Shown: one piece after another, positions 1 to 10,537 of the stretch | Numbering within the stretch: position 1 is the stretch's first letter | Layout: each line of letters begins with the position of its first letter | Assembly: GCF_030272615.1 (NCBI RefSeq) | Contig: NC_081412.1 | Span: 40,356,791 to 40,420,790, forward strand | DNA: 64,000 nucleotides | Direction: 5' to 3' | Source of the DNA: Cryptomeria japonica | Taxonomy: Eukaryota; Streptophyta; Pinopsida; Cupressales; Cupressaceae | The notes under the pieces: model-generated | The model's database searches: none | Seen by the model: the letters and a program-made list of their open reading frames with translations, nothing else | Told to the model about the DNA's origin: nothing | Program-made: the position numbers and the translations under genes

Positions 1-1245
1 GATGTTACATTTAGCCTTCACTTTAGTGGTAATATGACACTAGGTGAATATGCAAGATAAATTATAGGAAAGTTTAAACATTCATGAAAAAGATACTCAT
101 AAGGATATTAAACAAAGCCCACAACATAATAATACCTACAATACAATATTAGGAATCAAAATCTACAAAACCACTTTGTTAGTGAAATCAAAATCACCTA
201 GAATGCTTCCTAAGAGTGAAGAAATTTGAGTGTAGATATATGCCCCATATTTTTGTTTACTCATTAAGTATGTAGAAATAGGGTATCATATATACCATGT
301 TGAATTGTGAAAAAAGTGGTGACAAATGCCTCTAATAGGTTCGTTAATAGAAACAACACCATATTAAAGAGAACTTGGTAAGAATGAGAATTCAATCATG
401 ATTCCAAGACAACAAACAACATGCAAATTAGAGATATTTAGCTCAAGTTATGATGAAATGATTGAACTATGCTAAATTAGGTTTTAGAGAAAATTTATAT
501 TAAATATTGAATTTTTTTAGTTTTAATACTATAAATTTATCTTTTTTATGGAGAGGTTCACACTATAGTGAGAGAAAGGGTTTCACGTAAGCAAGAGTAT
601 TAGCCACCCAAGATAGAGACATTAAGGAAACATGTCATGGTGGGCATCTAGACACATGAGGTAGATCATACTAACTTTACCATGTTCTTGATTTTGTGAT
701 TTTGATTAAATTCATGAAAATTGACCTATGTTAGGACTATGGTGCCATTATTCTAGACGTCATGGTTTAGAGTGGGTTCCACGGTCCACTCTAGGTGTCA
801 TGGTTCACATTGGATGCCATAGTCCAATCTGGGCACTATAGTCCTAAATGGACATCGTTGTCGAATCAAGTGTCCAAGGGATTTTGGATGGGACTTGGTG
901 AGAATGTTGAGAAATTGATGTTGGGATGATTAATACTAATTAAATCTCATCAATGTGCTTGCATTTCTTCTGATGATGTGGTAACATGTAGGTAGGAACA
1001 TATATAGTCTAATACATGATTAGGCGAGACATCTACCACTAGTTGTAGAGGCATAGTTATGAGATGTAGGACTATGGTGGATCTAAACCTTTCCTACTAT
1101 GAGATATAATGATGTGATGTTCATGGTGTTAATGGAGTGAAGGTATTTTAACACTTCTATGTTCCATATTCTAATGAGAGAGATGTTAGACACTCTAGAG
1201 GATGTGTATCACATTATACATCTATCATGCAAGGTGAGACCATGA
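1..1245. other. Unrecognised background sequence, left part
   Basis: AT-rich sequence with no convincing reading frame. It is the oldest layer visible, because the solo LTRs and element D are inserted into it; it continues at 2022-2611 and 14684-15309. Around 745-870 there are short degenerate repeats built on phrases such as catggttca and catagtccaa spaced about 19-22 bases, which may be a decayed minisatellite. I cannot name the repeat family. Confidence 0.5.
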
Positions 1246-1250
1246 GTTAG

Positions 1251-2021
1251 TGATGCAGTCACTGATTAAGAGAGACCTTAAAGAGATCTATTTGGGCCTG
1301 TCAGCAAGAGTAAACTCAACGAAAACACAAGGATATGATGGAGGAAATATAGAATTGAATGAATTATATCATGAAAATTGTTTACAATCAACCGATAGCA
1401 ACCGGGTTACAGTAACCGGCTCACTGGCCTACTAAAACATGCTTGATTACAGAATAGGTCACAATCAGGAAATCTTTAGATCTATCTTATATGTTATATC
1501 CCTTACATTATCTCTCCTTATATCCTATTCCAATGCTCAATTACAATGATTTATATGATCGAAAGGCATCTGGTTGGCCCAGAAAAAAGGATCAAATGTC
1601 AAAGAACAAGACCTAACGTGTAAAAGTAGCAAGGTTAGCCTCCGCCAAAGAAATTCCTTTGGAAAATCCAAAGGATGAAGTGTAGATCACAGGGAAAGGT
1701 TGGCCACATGCCAAGGAACATAAAAATCAATGCTCAAGGCTCCACAATCTATAGAGGGGATCCGGTAGATCCCAGTAGACTACAACCCGACAACCGGTAC
1801 CAGAAAACTATCTCGAAAATCGGTAGCGATATCTTGCCGGAAAATGATCCAAATGCTCCATACTTTGGCAATAAGGTAGATTATCAAGTCCTCAAGCAAA
1901 ATCCAACTCCTTGAGATCCGGTGAGCCAATACCATAAAATGCAAAATGAAATGCAAAATAGAAAGGAAATATTTTTGGTTGATGCAAGATTGTCATGAAC
2001 TGGGTCCATGCTCCTGCATCA
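1251..2021. mobile_element. Solo LTR G, 771 bp, with TSD GTTAG
   Basis: The segment begins TGATGCAG and ends CTGCATCA, a perfect 8-bp terminal inverted repeat with the TG...CA ends of an LTR. It is flanked by identical 5-bp copies GTTAG at 1246-1250 and 2022-2026. No internal coding domain, primer-binding site or second LTR lies between, so the simplest reading is a solo LTR left by LTR-LTR recombination. Two short frames inside it (61 and 79 residues) look like chance. Orientation and superfamily are not decided; an uncharacterised miniature LTR element is the alternative. Confidence 0.8.
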
Positions 2022-2611
2022 GTTAGAGAGGGCCATGTACTCTTGCTATCATTAACGAGGATCAGATATATTTCATAGTGTGTGCCACACCCAAAGACTC
2101 AAGGGGTCACATCTCCATATCCTAGTTGTTATAGAATATTTTAGATATTCCTATCTTATAATGGATACTCATTGATATAGTTTCTTTAGTTGTAGCATTA
2201 GATTAGTGAGGCACACACCTAGTTGGAGGCATTTTTCATACTATCCAAGTGATGGGGGACCATAGGACTATCTATGCATGGGTAAGAATCATGCAAGCAC
2301 ATCTCTATTATGATCTTGGGAGGTACATGCATTACAAGGCATATAGACTAATGAGTTTTGCACATTACTCTAGGTGTGGGCATTCAAACATATTACATGC
2401 ATGAGGCCAATAAATTTACTAATTGAGATTGTATGGGTGTACAAATGATTAAATGCCTACTCACTTTGGATACTAGGATAGAGAGGACACTTGCTATATT
2501 AGAGAGTGTTTTTTTATAGGTTGGAGCCAATTGACATCATATGTGGATAAACCATCCAAAGTACATGGAGATGATGAAATGAGATTTTTGTCAGTTTCCA
2601 TAAGTACATCA
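2022..2611. other. Unrecognised background sequence, middle part
   Basis: Between solo LTR G and solo LTR F. It begins with the right TSD copy of G (GTTAG) and ends with the left TSD copy of F (CATCA, 2607-2611). I see no coding frame or RNA gene. Confidence 0.5.
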
Positions 2612-3129
2612 TGTTGGAAGAATGAGCTTGTATTGATGTCAAACTGATTTATTTGGATGGATGTTGGTCTGGATATGCTTTTGGTTGTTGTAGGCGTGCT
2701 TTGTGTTGTAGATTGAGCTCAACAATTTTGGTGTTGGTTGTGGAATTTTATTTTGGATAGTTATATTTTCTCTCTAACATGGAGTGTGTCTATTAGAATG
2801 GTCTAAAAGATTTTGATTCCCTTTTTATATGTTGTAGATTGCATCATGGTTTCATGGACATTGTTTCATGGCATGTGTAGTATTCTCAATATGTTTCTTA
2901 GATGGTTTATTTGGTTTGCAAGAGAGTTTTGTTGATCTATGTTCAAGATATTTAGCTATATTATGACTCGATATGTATGATTAAGTTATCTTAGTTGGAG
3001 CATATTCTTTTGGTCTAGATATGATTTAAAATCTATATTGGGATGTTGTTATGGGTCTCACCTTGGTGCGTGGAGATTTGCATGGAGTATTTTGCAATAG
3101 AAGATATTTTGCGGCTATCTGATTACTAT

Positions 3130-4368
3130 TGTAGCTAGGAAATCGGAATTCATCAAAGAAAGTAATATTAATACTAATCTAGCTCAATCACAAAAGCTCA
3201 TTGCAATGATCAATCCTAATTACATCCAATAGAGACATGAAAGCAAACATTCAAGATTAAAAACTAAGCAAACCAAATGCAAATCTGAATATCTCCATCA
3301 TGTGGCTCCATTGTCCTTCTTTCTCCTTCAAATAGCTTTGTTGTGGATCTCACCTACAAGTGCATACACATTAGATGAAAGCAAAATTGACAAGTAGCGC
3401 AAGAATACTAGAAGCGTGATTGATTTGACTAGGTAATTCAAAACAAGCGATTATTAGATAATGTGATTATTATTAGATTGAGATTGAAGAAATTCATCCA
3501 ATTTATAGATAAATTGGAGAAATGATCAAATTAGCATGATAATGATTCAAATGGAAATTCAAATCAAGAATAGCAAAATTATGACATGTGTATGACAAAT
3601 TGCTATGCAAGGACTTATGACAATTTATGACAAATTGCTATGCAAGGATTTATGACAAGATTTTGAAATAGAAATAGACATTTAGGAATTTAGGAGGAAT
3701 TAGAAAATTAGGTTGGAAATGATGACTTGGAAATTAGAAAATTGATGAAAATTAGGTAAATTAATTAATAATTTCTCATTAATTAATTAAATCACAAAAA
3801 TAGGAGGAATTAATTAGCCAATTAAATAAACATTTAATTGTGACAAGAAGACTTAGGATAAATAAATAAATTATTTAACCTAGAGGGAAAAATGCCAAAC
3901 AAGATTAAATGAATAAATCATAAAACCTTGGAAGATGAATTAGAAATGCAAGGATGACAATTAGGTCTTGATGTAAGATTGATTTGATGTCGATTTGATC
4001 ATGATTTTGAATTAATAAATGATTTGATTGATAAATGCACCGAGGAACAATGACAAATTGATCCAAATTGACATGATTGAAGAAGACAAGGATCGATGAC
4101 AAATCGATCGTAAAACGATGAGATTGACAAGTTGATAAGAGATTGACAAGATCGACCAAAATCATGATTAAAGATTGTTATCGACAAGACCAAATTCGAA
4201 AGCGAGACAAATGAAGAATGCAGAAGAAAGACTCGATGCTTGCAAATGATAAAGACCAAGTGCGTAATATAGGAGAAATGTTAATGCGACACAAAAACTC
4301 TAAAATGAGGCAATGCGCAAATGTTAAAGTATAACTCCGCAAGCGTTGACCATTTTTAGGTGTCTACA
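3130..4368 (-). repeat. Element A, 3' LTR (left copy)
   Basis: Begins TGTAGCTAGG and ends TGTCTACA on the plus strand, so the element-sense ends are TGTAGA...CTACA. It matches 12601-13823 almost throughout. It carries about 16 bp near 3970 that the other copy lacks. A perfect palindrome CCAATTTAT-AG-ATAAATTGG at 3498-3517 is shared with the other LTR. Confidence 0.92.
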
Positions 4369-4387
4369 TTTTGCCCCTCTTTGAGAC
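4369..4387 (-). other. Polypurine tract of element A
   Basis: On the minus strand this reads GTCTCAAAGAGGGGCAAAA and abuts the LTR start TGTAGA, the expected position of the plus-strand primer. The same tract adjoins the 3' LTRs of D (17189-17206) and B (31061-31078), and similarity continues about 30 bases further into the interior. Confidence 0.85.
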
Positions 4388-7300
4388 AATGAAATTTTAA
4401 GCGTTGTTTCAAAGAACAATAATGAAAATGCCCCAGATGCTGACAATGACATATGCATGCCCCTCGAGGAATTGGCCGAAAACATGCAGAAAAGAGGCCA
4501 ATTGATCGATAAAAATGATAGGATCGAACGGACTGACAATCGGAGATCGGATGCATGAAGGACAAGCAATTGATGGTGCAAAAGACCACAACCAACATGA
4601 GATGGAGAGAGTGCACGTCCATCTATGCACTGACAAAGATCTATAAATGAGACAAGGAGAAGGAAAATTGCTCATTTACACTAGCCCAAGAGGAGAATTT
4701 GTTGCTCTGGAAAATGACACTTGCAGAGAGATGGCGAACATTCCAAGGGAAAATCACCTCGGAGAACATGTACGCACATACAGACGACCGGATGATGTGG
4801 GAGCAATGGTATGTATCTCAAAAACCCATGTTTTCAATTTGATGAATTTGACTTGCTTGCGGGACATTGTGGGGCCCACAGGGGATGCAAAAACTGACTT
4901 CTGCGCTTGTGTAGGGAGGATCCTACACTTGTGTGATGTCTTCTATGCTTGTGTAGGGAGACATAGGCATAGGACATGTGACACATGCACAGGACTCATC
5001 ACACAGGCGCAATTGTGCAATGGAAACCCTAATTTTGGTCAAAACAACATGCAAATGATTCGGAAAGGGGGGATAAGGGTAGGATAGGTCAGAGTAGCTT
5101 AGAAACACCCTGATTTGGACATGAAATGAGGAAATGAAACCCATAGGAGAAAACCCTAAAACTGACAAAATATGCCCCAATTGTGATGCAGAGTCGACAG
5201 TATCCATTGCTCATGTGGGAGAACTGACCGGACTGCTTCATGTTACGACATAGACTCAAAAGCATGGACATATATACATTAGCATGACTTGGGATAGGAG
5301 GGACATCATCCTTGAGACATGGCAGGGATGAGGAGGATAGAGGGAGCACCCAGTGACAGAGGCACGTGCTCCTTATGACAGATAGTGGACATTATGTAGT
5401 GTCATATTATATAGTCAGCTTGCAGGCCGTACTTAGGACAGACAGTCCAATTTTGTACTCTGATATTATGATGATATCTGATATGATATGCATCGATATG
5501 ATGGGATGCAATGTGTTATGACTGATGTTATTTTCTATGTATGGATGACTTATGCACTATTTATGTACCATTGTGGAACATGTATGAATGTATTTTTTAT
5601 GTGTTTTTGATGCATTTATAATATGAAATGGATAAAATGCTTGATGCGATGCTTGATGTAATGCAAATGTACTAACCAAATGGATGCAGGATGCAGCATA
5701 TGTTTTTGGGGAAATCGGAGCACTAGATCAAACTGACTATCCGGACTGACGGAAGAAATGTTAGTAAGAAGAAAATGAGACAAAGAACAATTAGGGACGA
5801 AGAAAAACTTGCTTTCAGTAATGCACTTTGTAGGTGAGAACCTTTATTTTAATGTAGCAAAATGGATGCGTAGCATCATGGCATTGAAGGCCAGAGCTGA
5901 AATGCAACCCTTTTTGCAAAAGACAGACACATCACAGACAAACAACAATCACAACAAAAAAGAAAGGGACCATGAACCATCCCAGTCACTCTAAATCACT
6001 CAGTGACATCATCAAGCAACATAGGAACATGACCGAAGCCAAAGATAAATCAATAAAAAGATAAGATGCACAAATTCCAACAAATCAAACAAACATCTTG
6101 ATCTTCATTGTCAAAAGTTGAAATTACTGATAGGACGATCATGCTGTCTGGTTTCAAGACATGCGGTACCTCATCTAAGATAGGACACAGTCTGGTTTCG
6201 AGTATACCACACCCTGTATAAGACCCATGATAGTAGAGACAAGGACAAATGATTTTGATGTTGATTGATATGACAATTTTGATCAGTTGGAATGTTTGGT
6301 TTGATTGAAAAAGTTCATCTGTTAATGCATGATTTCATTAAAGCACAATGTTGGATTGCGTGTCATTGGATGTATACTCAGTGATCTGTCTATGCACAAA
6401 GGGGATCATTTATTGCAAAATGCTTGTTTTTGGATTTTAATGTTTTGAAATTTTTTTGTGTTCATTTTTTTTAGGACTTTATTTGACTTTTTAGGGATTT
6501 TTTTCAGGACATTATTTGATTTTTTAGGGATTTTTTCAAGACATTATTCAATTTTTTTTGAATTATTTCAAGACATTTTTCAATTTTTTTGAATTATTTC
6601 AGGACATTTTTCAATTTTTATGATTTATTTCAGGACATTTTTCAATTTTTTTTTGAATTATTTCGGGACATTATTTGATTTTTTTATGATTTTGCCCCCA
6701 GTGTCTAGCAAGACAAGGAACATGACAAGTGAATAAATAGGCTTGCTGAAATGATGGTGGATAGAGGGAAGACAAAGGCCTTTTATCATGGAGACAATAT
6801 GGATGCAATTTCCAAGGGCTATTGCGTGATGGGACAAGAGACTGGATATGACAATGTAAAGCAGGAACATGGCATGAGGGACATGTCAAGAGGTTTTTGA
6901 AACCATGTTTAAATTTTGCGTCCTTATGTCAGATCAAGATCAAGGAATGAAAAAGAGTGTATGGATAGTGATAAGATATGGATAGGATAAGCAAGACCAA
7001 GAATGGATAAGGGACATGGACTGAAGGTTGGGATTGGCTAAGGGATAGTGGCATAAAGTTGCATTAAGCTAGGGAATATGGATGAAAGGTTATAATAAGC
7101 AAATGGATAAAGACCAAAAGCTATGATGGACTAAAAGCTGCAAACAAGATGCATGATGCTCATGAAGATCGCCAGCCTTGTCAAGATCAAAGGTGGAAAG
7201 GGAAAATGGACATGAGGGATGATAGGACAAGGAAGGGTAATAGGACATGAAAGAGTATGACATGGTATGATAGGATAATGAAACAATCAAGGACAAAAGG

Positions 7301-7667
7301 ATATGATATGATAAAACCTGCCCCCAAGTGTGGTGTGCAAGAAGTTCATAAATTACACATGACGCCTGTTTGCTAGGTTTTCATCACGGTACTTGCCCAA
7401 GGCACCTGTTTGCCAGGTTTTCACCAGTGGACAAATTATTTTTGCTTTAATTTTTTCTTTTCTTTTCTTTTTTTTTTCTCACTTTTTTTTTTATTTTTTT
7501 GCTTTTTCAAGAGAAGATGGACACATGATAGGGGATGGAAGAAGGATTCAAGCATCTTTTTGTTTGGATAGTAGCCTTGAAAAAAATGGACCATGACCTT
7601 TAAAAGTATGCTCAAAGATGTTGGTAGGATAAGGACATGGAAAATGAGATGAAACTAAGGCAAGGAT
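4388..7667 (-). other. Element A 3' untranslated region
   Basis: No credible protein is encoded in element sense. The part nearest the LTR resembles the same region of B and D (phrases such as tgccccagatg and gcccctcgagga). At 7363-7430 it has two partial copies of a cctgtttgccaggttttca motif also found in B (33258-33302) and D (19178-19222). It holds a tandem array at 6460-6690 and a T-rich tract around 7440-7500. An antisense 146-residue frame (4647-5087, plus) runs through CACVGR-type repeats of the aggcgca motif and is probably not a gene. Confidence 0.7.
6460..6690 (-). repeat. Tandem repeats in the element A 3' UTR
   Basis: About six imperfect copies of a roughly 33-40-bp T-rich unit, each carrying caggacattttt or cagga/cattat followed by caattttt and gaattattt. 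The aggacattttt core also occurs in the tandem units of B near 33356-33446. Variable tandem arrays in the 3' UTR are known in Tat-type plant elements. Confidence 0.8.
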
Positions 7668-8153
7668 TTATGCAAGGGATTGAACCAAAGGGATCGAAGG
7701 ATGGAAAATATGCATTGGATAATGGATAGGGTATTGGAAGAATTGTGCTTGAGTGGATGGAAATGTTGGCAAGATCGACATTGGCACACACCTTGAGGGG
7801 TGATGGACTGATGGAGGAAAGATGTATTTTGGATATTGAGATTTTGACGAAGGAACGACTATGGATTTTGGGACATAAGGGCCCAAAATGGATGAAGAAG
7901 GTGGTGGAGAAATAGACTTGGAAGGTTTGGATGGAGGAACAACAATTTTAGATGCCAATTTGGGTTGTTCTTTTTGTGCTTCAAAGAGCTTCTTGGGGAT
8001 CCACATGGTTTTTGATGTTTCATGCTTTTGTGGTTCCTTGGAGTGCATTGCTTGCACAAGGGATTTAGGAACCCATATATATTTTGACTTTGCTTTATTT
8101 TGCTCAGTGGGCCTTTGTGGCCTTTTGGATATTTCTTTTTCTTTATAGATCAT
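7668..8153 (-). CDS. Element A downstream frame, 161 aa, P/S-rich
   Basis: Function unknown. The frame has a duplicated motif SKYIWVPKSL and SKTMWIPKKL (near residues 23-32 and 47-56), then a proline/serine-rich stretch with SILGPYVPKS and an aromatic, proline-rich tail. The ILGPY[IV]P motif also occurs near the end of the upstream 678-residue frame, so both probably belong to one repetitive protein. Its ATG overlaps the TGA of the upstream frame as ATGA (8150-8153). That allows either termination-reinitiation or a single-base indel that split one ORF. There is no zinc knuckle, protease or polymerase motif. I regard it as a real part of the element's coding region, moderately sure. Confidence 0.55.
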   Translation of the reverse strand: MIYKEKEISKRPQRPTEQNKAKSKYIWVPKSLVQAMHSKEPQKHETSKTMWIPKKLFEAQKEQPKLASKIVVPPSKPSKSISPPPSSSILGPYVPKSIVVPSSKSQYPKYIFPPSVHHPSRCVPMSILPTFPSTQAQFFQYPIHYPMHIFHPSIPLVQSLA

Positions 8154-10186
8154 ATTGTTCTTTGTTTGACATGTCGATTATATTGGACATGTTGATCCTT
8201 GAATACATGTGGATTGCTAGACTTATGACTTTTATACTTGGCATCCAAATTGCTTGGAGGGGGAAAGGAATGCATGGATGCATATGAATGAAATGGACTT
8301 CTTTTGGATTGATGAAATTTACTCAAGGATGTGTGCCTATGCTGACCTTGCATACAGGATGAAGGGATATAAGGACCTAAGATGGATGGAAGGTATGATG
8401 GGGAAGGTGTATGCTTGGATTTTGAAGGGATGTTGGATTTAGCAGGGGTACCCACGTCTTGAGGAATTTCACTGAGGCCATGACCCTTAATATTTTCTTT
8501 AACATGAAGGGATGCTTTCTTATGGTGATCTACTTCTTTTCCTTTATGAATATCTTGACTTGTAGGATACTCTTTTCTTTGGGAAGAAGACGCGAGTCCA
8601 TTATGAGGTGGATATGATAGGAGAGAAATAATGAGATCTTGAAGTGGATCAGATTGCACCAAAGTGGAAGAACCCATTGTGCATGTCGAGGGTTCATGAA
8701 CATCTTGCACTGACACGTTAGAATCATGAGGGGGACTAGGATTGTGCACTGGACATGGTTCAATGACAGGCTCTTCAAGAGATGGAATGGGAGAAATAAT
8801 GGGATCATCAAAAGAAATGCGATCTTCGAGTGTATATGGAGCATTAAGACAAGGAGATGGAGGAACAAAAGGATCTTGTGGAGGATCTGAAGGAATAATT
8901 TGATCTTGACAAGGAGGAAGATCATTGGAATCCTCTTTAAAGGTGCTTTGCTCTTGACTTTCAATCAGATCATCGGAAAGGATGGAATGGATATCTTGAT
9001 CTTGTTCAGGAAGTGGAATGTCAATGGGATTTGAAAGGATATTGTGTTCTTGGAATGGAAGGGGATCATTTGGGATTGGATGGACTGGGATATCCTGATC
9101 TTGCTCAGGGAATGGAGTGTCAATAGGACTTTGGATAGGATGGACAAGAATAGGGGAATTGTCATGAGTGTCTGGGAACATGGGGTCCTGGTCAACAATT
9201 GGATGGGATGATAAGGTTTCAAGATCTTGATCTTCATCTATTTCAAGACACGTTTCTTCATGCTCTAAAGTATCCTCTTGACATGAGGTTGGACTTTGGA
9301 TATACATGGGGGATTTTGGCAAGGGATCAATGCTTTGGCATGAAGGAAATGCACTTTGAACATTTGTGATGGATTCTGGCAAGGAATCAATGCTTGAACA
9401 TGAGGAAGATGGACTTCGAATGGGGTCCTCTAAAACAGGTAATGGCAATAAAGTGCATGGTGGCATTGGGTCTTGTATTTTTGAAACATGACAAGGATGT
9501 GCATCATGAATTGGATTATCATGGCAATCAATTATGGATAGCTCTTGGATAATTGCATCCTTGGGTGTATTGTTTGATGAGGAAAATATGGAAGGTTCTT
9601 GTGAAACTTCTAAAGGTGTAGGGATAGATGCCACTAGAGAGTCAATTTGTTTGTGAGGGGATGAGGCATCGCTAGACAGAAGTGTATTATTTTGATCTTC
9701 TTCAAAGAACTCACTTGGTAGTTTCCTTAAGATCATTGCAATAAAGCCACCTTTCTTTCGAGGTTTGGACATAGTTGTATCTGGAATTTGAACTTTTTTG
9801 GCAAGGATTTGGTCTTGGTTTAATGTCATGTTTTGATATTGGAATTGGTTCAATTGTTCTGACATCTTTGAAACTTGGCTTGGTGTGGGTTGCAACCTTT
9901 GTTTTTGAATGTTTGGTTGCGGTTGTTGACATTGATATTCCACCATTGGTTGAACCATTTGTTGACATTGTATAGTTGGTTGGACATATTGTTGAAATTG
10001 GACCATTGATTGTGTTGGTTGAATGTGTTGGACAATTGGTTGTGTCTGTTGGAAATGTTGGAGCTGTTGAACAATTGGTTGTGATGGTTGAAAATCTGAT
10101 TGATAGTAAACACCTTCTTGTTCTTGTTGTGGAGGCACATAATGTTGAAATTGATGTTGTCTCTTTTCTTGAAATTGTTTCATCAT
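8150..10186 (-). CDS. Element A main ORF, 678 aa, Q/P-rich
   Basis: I do not recognise this protein. Residues 1 to about 110 are very rich in Q, P and V with repeated PIVQ/QPTQSMVQ phrases. The middle (about 190-500) is acidic and proline-rich with many D, P and Q and repeated short phrases such as LPEQDQDI. The last 150 residues are basic and rich in K, H and S, with SILGPYIP. The frame is 2 kb long in an AT-rich region, which makes chance unlikely. No Gag, RT, integrase or transposase motif is visible. Upstream it is in frame with a 105-residue coiled-coil ORF, separated only by one TGA and 11 sense codons. It may be a nucleic-acid-binding or structural protein special to this family; that is inference. 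Confidence 0.6.
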   Translation of the reverse strand: MMKQFQEKRQHQFQHYVPPQQEQEGVYYQSDFQPSQPIVQQLQHFQQTQPIVQHIQPTQSMVQFQQYVQPTIQCQQMVQPMVEYQCQQPQPNIQKQRLQPTPSQVSKMSEQLNQFQYQNMTLNQDQILAKKVQIPDTTMSKPRKKGGFIAMILRKLPSEFFEEDQNNTLLSSDASSPHKQIDSLVASIPTPLEVSQEPSIFSSSNNTPKDAIIQELSIIDCHDNPIHDAHPCHVSKIQDPMPPCTLLPLPVLEDPIRSPSSSCSSIDSLPESITNVQSAFPSCQSIDPLPKSPMYIQSPTSCQEDTLEHEETCLEIDEDQDLETLSSHPIVDQDPMFPDTHDNSPILVHPIQSPIDTPFPEQDQDIPVHPIPNDPLPFQEHNILSNPIDIPLPEQDQDIHSILSDDLIESQEQSTFKEDSNDLPPCQDQIIPSDPPQDPFVPPSPCLNAPYTLEDRISFDDPIISPIPSLEEPVIEPCPVHNPSPPHDSNVSVQDVHEPSTCTMGSSTLVQSDPLQDLIISLLSYPPHNGLASSSQRKEYPTSQDIHKGKEVDHHKKASLHVKENIKGHGLSEIPQDVGTPAKSNIPSKSKHTPSPSYLPSILGPYIPSSCMQGQHRHTSLSKFHQSKRSPFHSYASMHSFPPPSNLDAKYKSHKSSNPHVFKDQHVQYNRHVKQRTI

Positions 10187-10219
10187 CTCTATTTGGGAGA
10201 GGAGAGCTGGTATGTCTGA

Positions 10220-10537
10220 TCATTCAAGAAGAGATCTTACATCAATTGGCTCAATCTTTGGATTTTGACCTGGAAATTTTTGAAACATTTTGGACATTTG
10301 TGATCTATTCTTCTCAATGTTTTTCACTTTTTGTTCCAAAATCTCATTTTCTTGAGCTAGTTTCTCCTCTAGTTTTTGTATTTGGAGACTTGTTTCATCA
10401 TAAAGAGTTTGATTGATATTGCCTTGTTGTTGGGTTGGATATAATTGTGATTGCATTGTCGGTTGATATGTCAAACTTTGTTGCATCATTGGTGCTTGGA
10501 ACCTTGTTTCAATAGACATGTCACTATGCAAATGCAA
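10220..10537 (-). CDS. Element A N-terminal frame with coiled coil, 105 aa
   Basis: Starts MHLHSDMSIETRF and contains a Q-rich segment, then a heptad-like charged helix (about residues 52-85, with QIQKLEEKLAQENEILEQKV) likely to form a coiled coil. It ends at a TGA (10220-10222) in the same frame as the 678-residue ORF, with only 11 sense codons before that ORF's first ATG. The two therefore look like one protein of roughly 800 residues broken by one nonsense codon; CGA to TGA decay or readthrough would both explain it. This is the first protein segment after the leader. Role unknown; the helix could mediate self-assembly. Confidence 0.55.
   Translation of the reverse strand: MHLHSDMSIETRFQAPMMQQSLTYQPTMQSQLYPTQQQGNINQTLYDETSLQIQKLEEKLAQENEILEQKVKNIEKNRSQMSKMFQKFPGQNPKIEPIDVRSLLE

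Noticed and set aside
1675-1914. 79-residue ORF in solo LTR G
   Set aside because: Short, without motif, inside an LTR; probably chance.
4647-5087. 146-residue plus-strand ORF inside element A
   Set aside because: It is antisense to the element, lies in the 3' UTR, and its Cys-rich part comes from repeated aggcgca/gcgcttgtg motifs. No domain or conservation supports it.
7393-8442. Plus-strand ORFs 7393-7596, 7888-8148, 8084-8287 and 8254-8442
   Set aside because: They are shadows of the minus-strand coding region of A or a T-rich tract.
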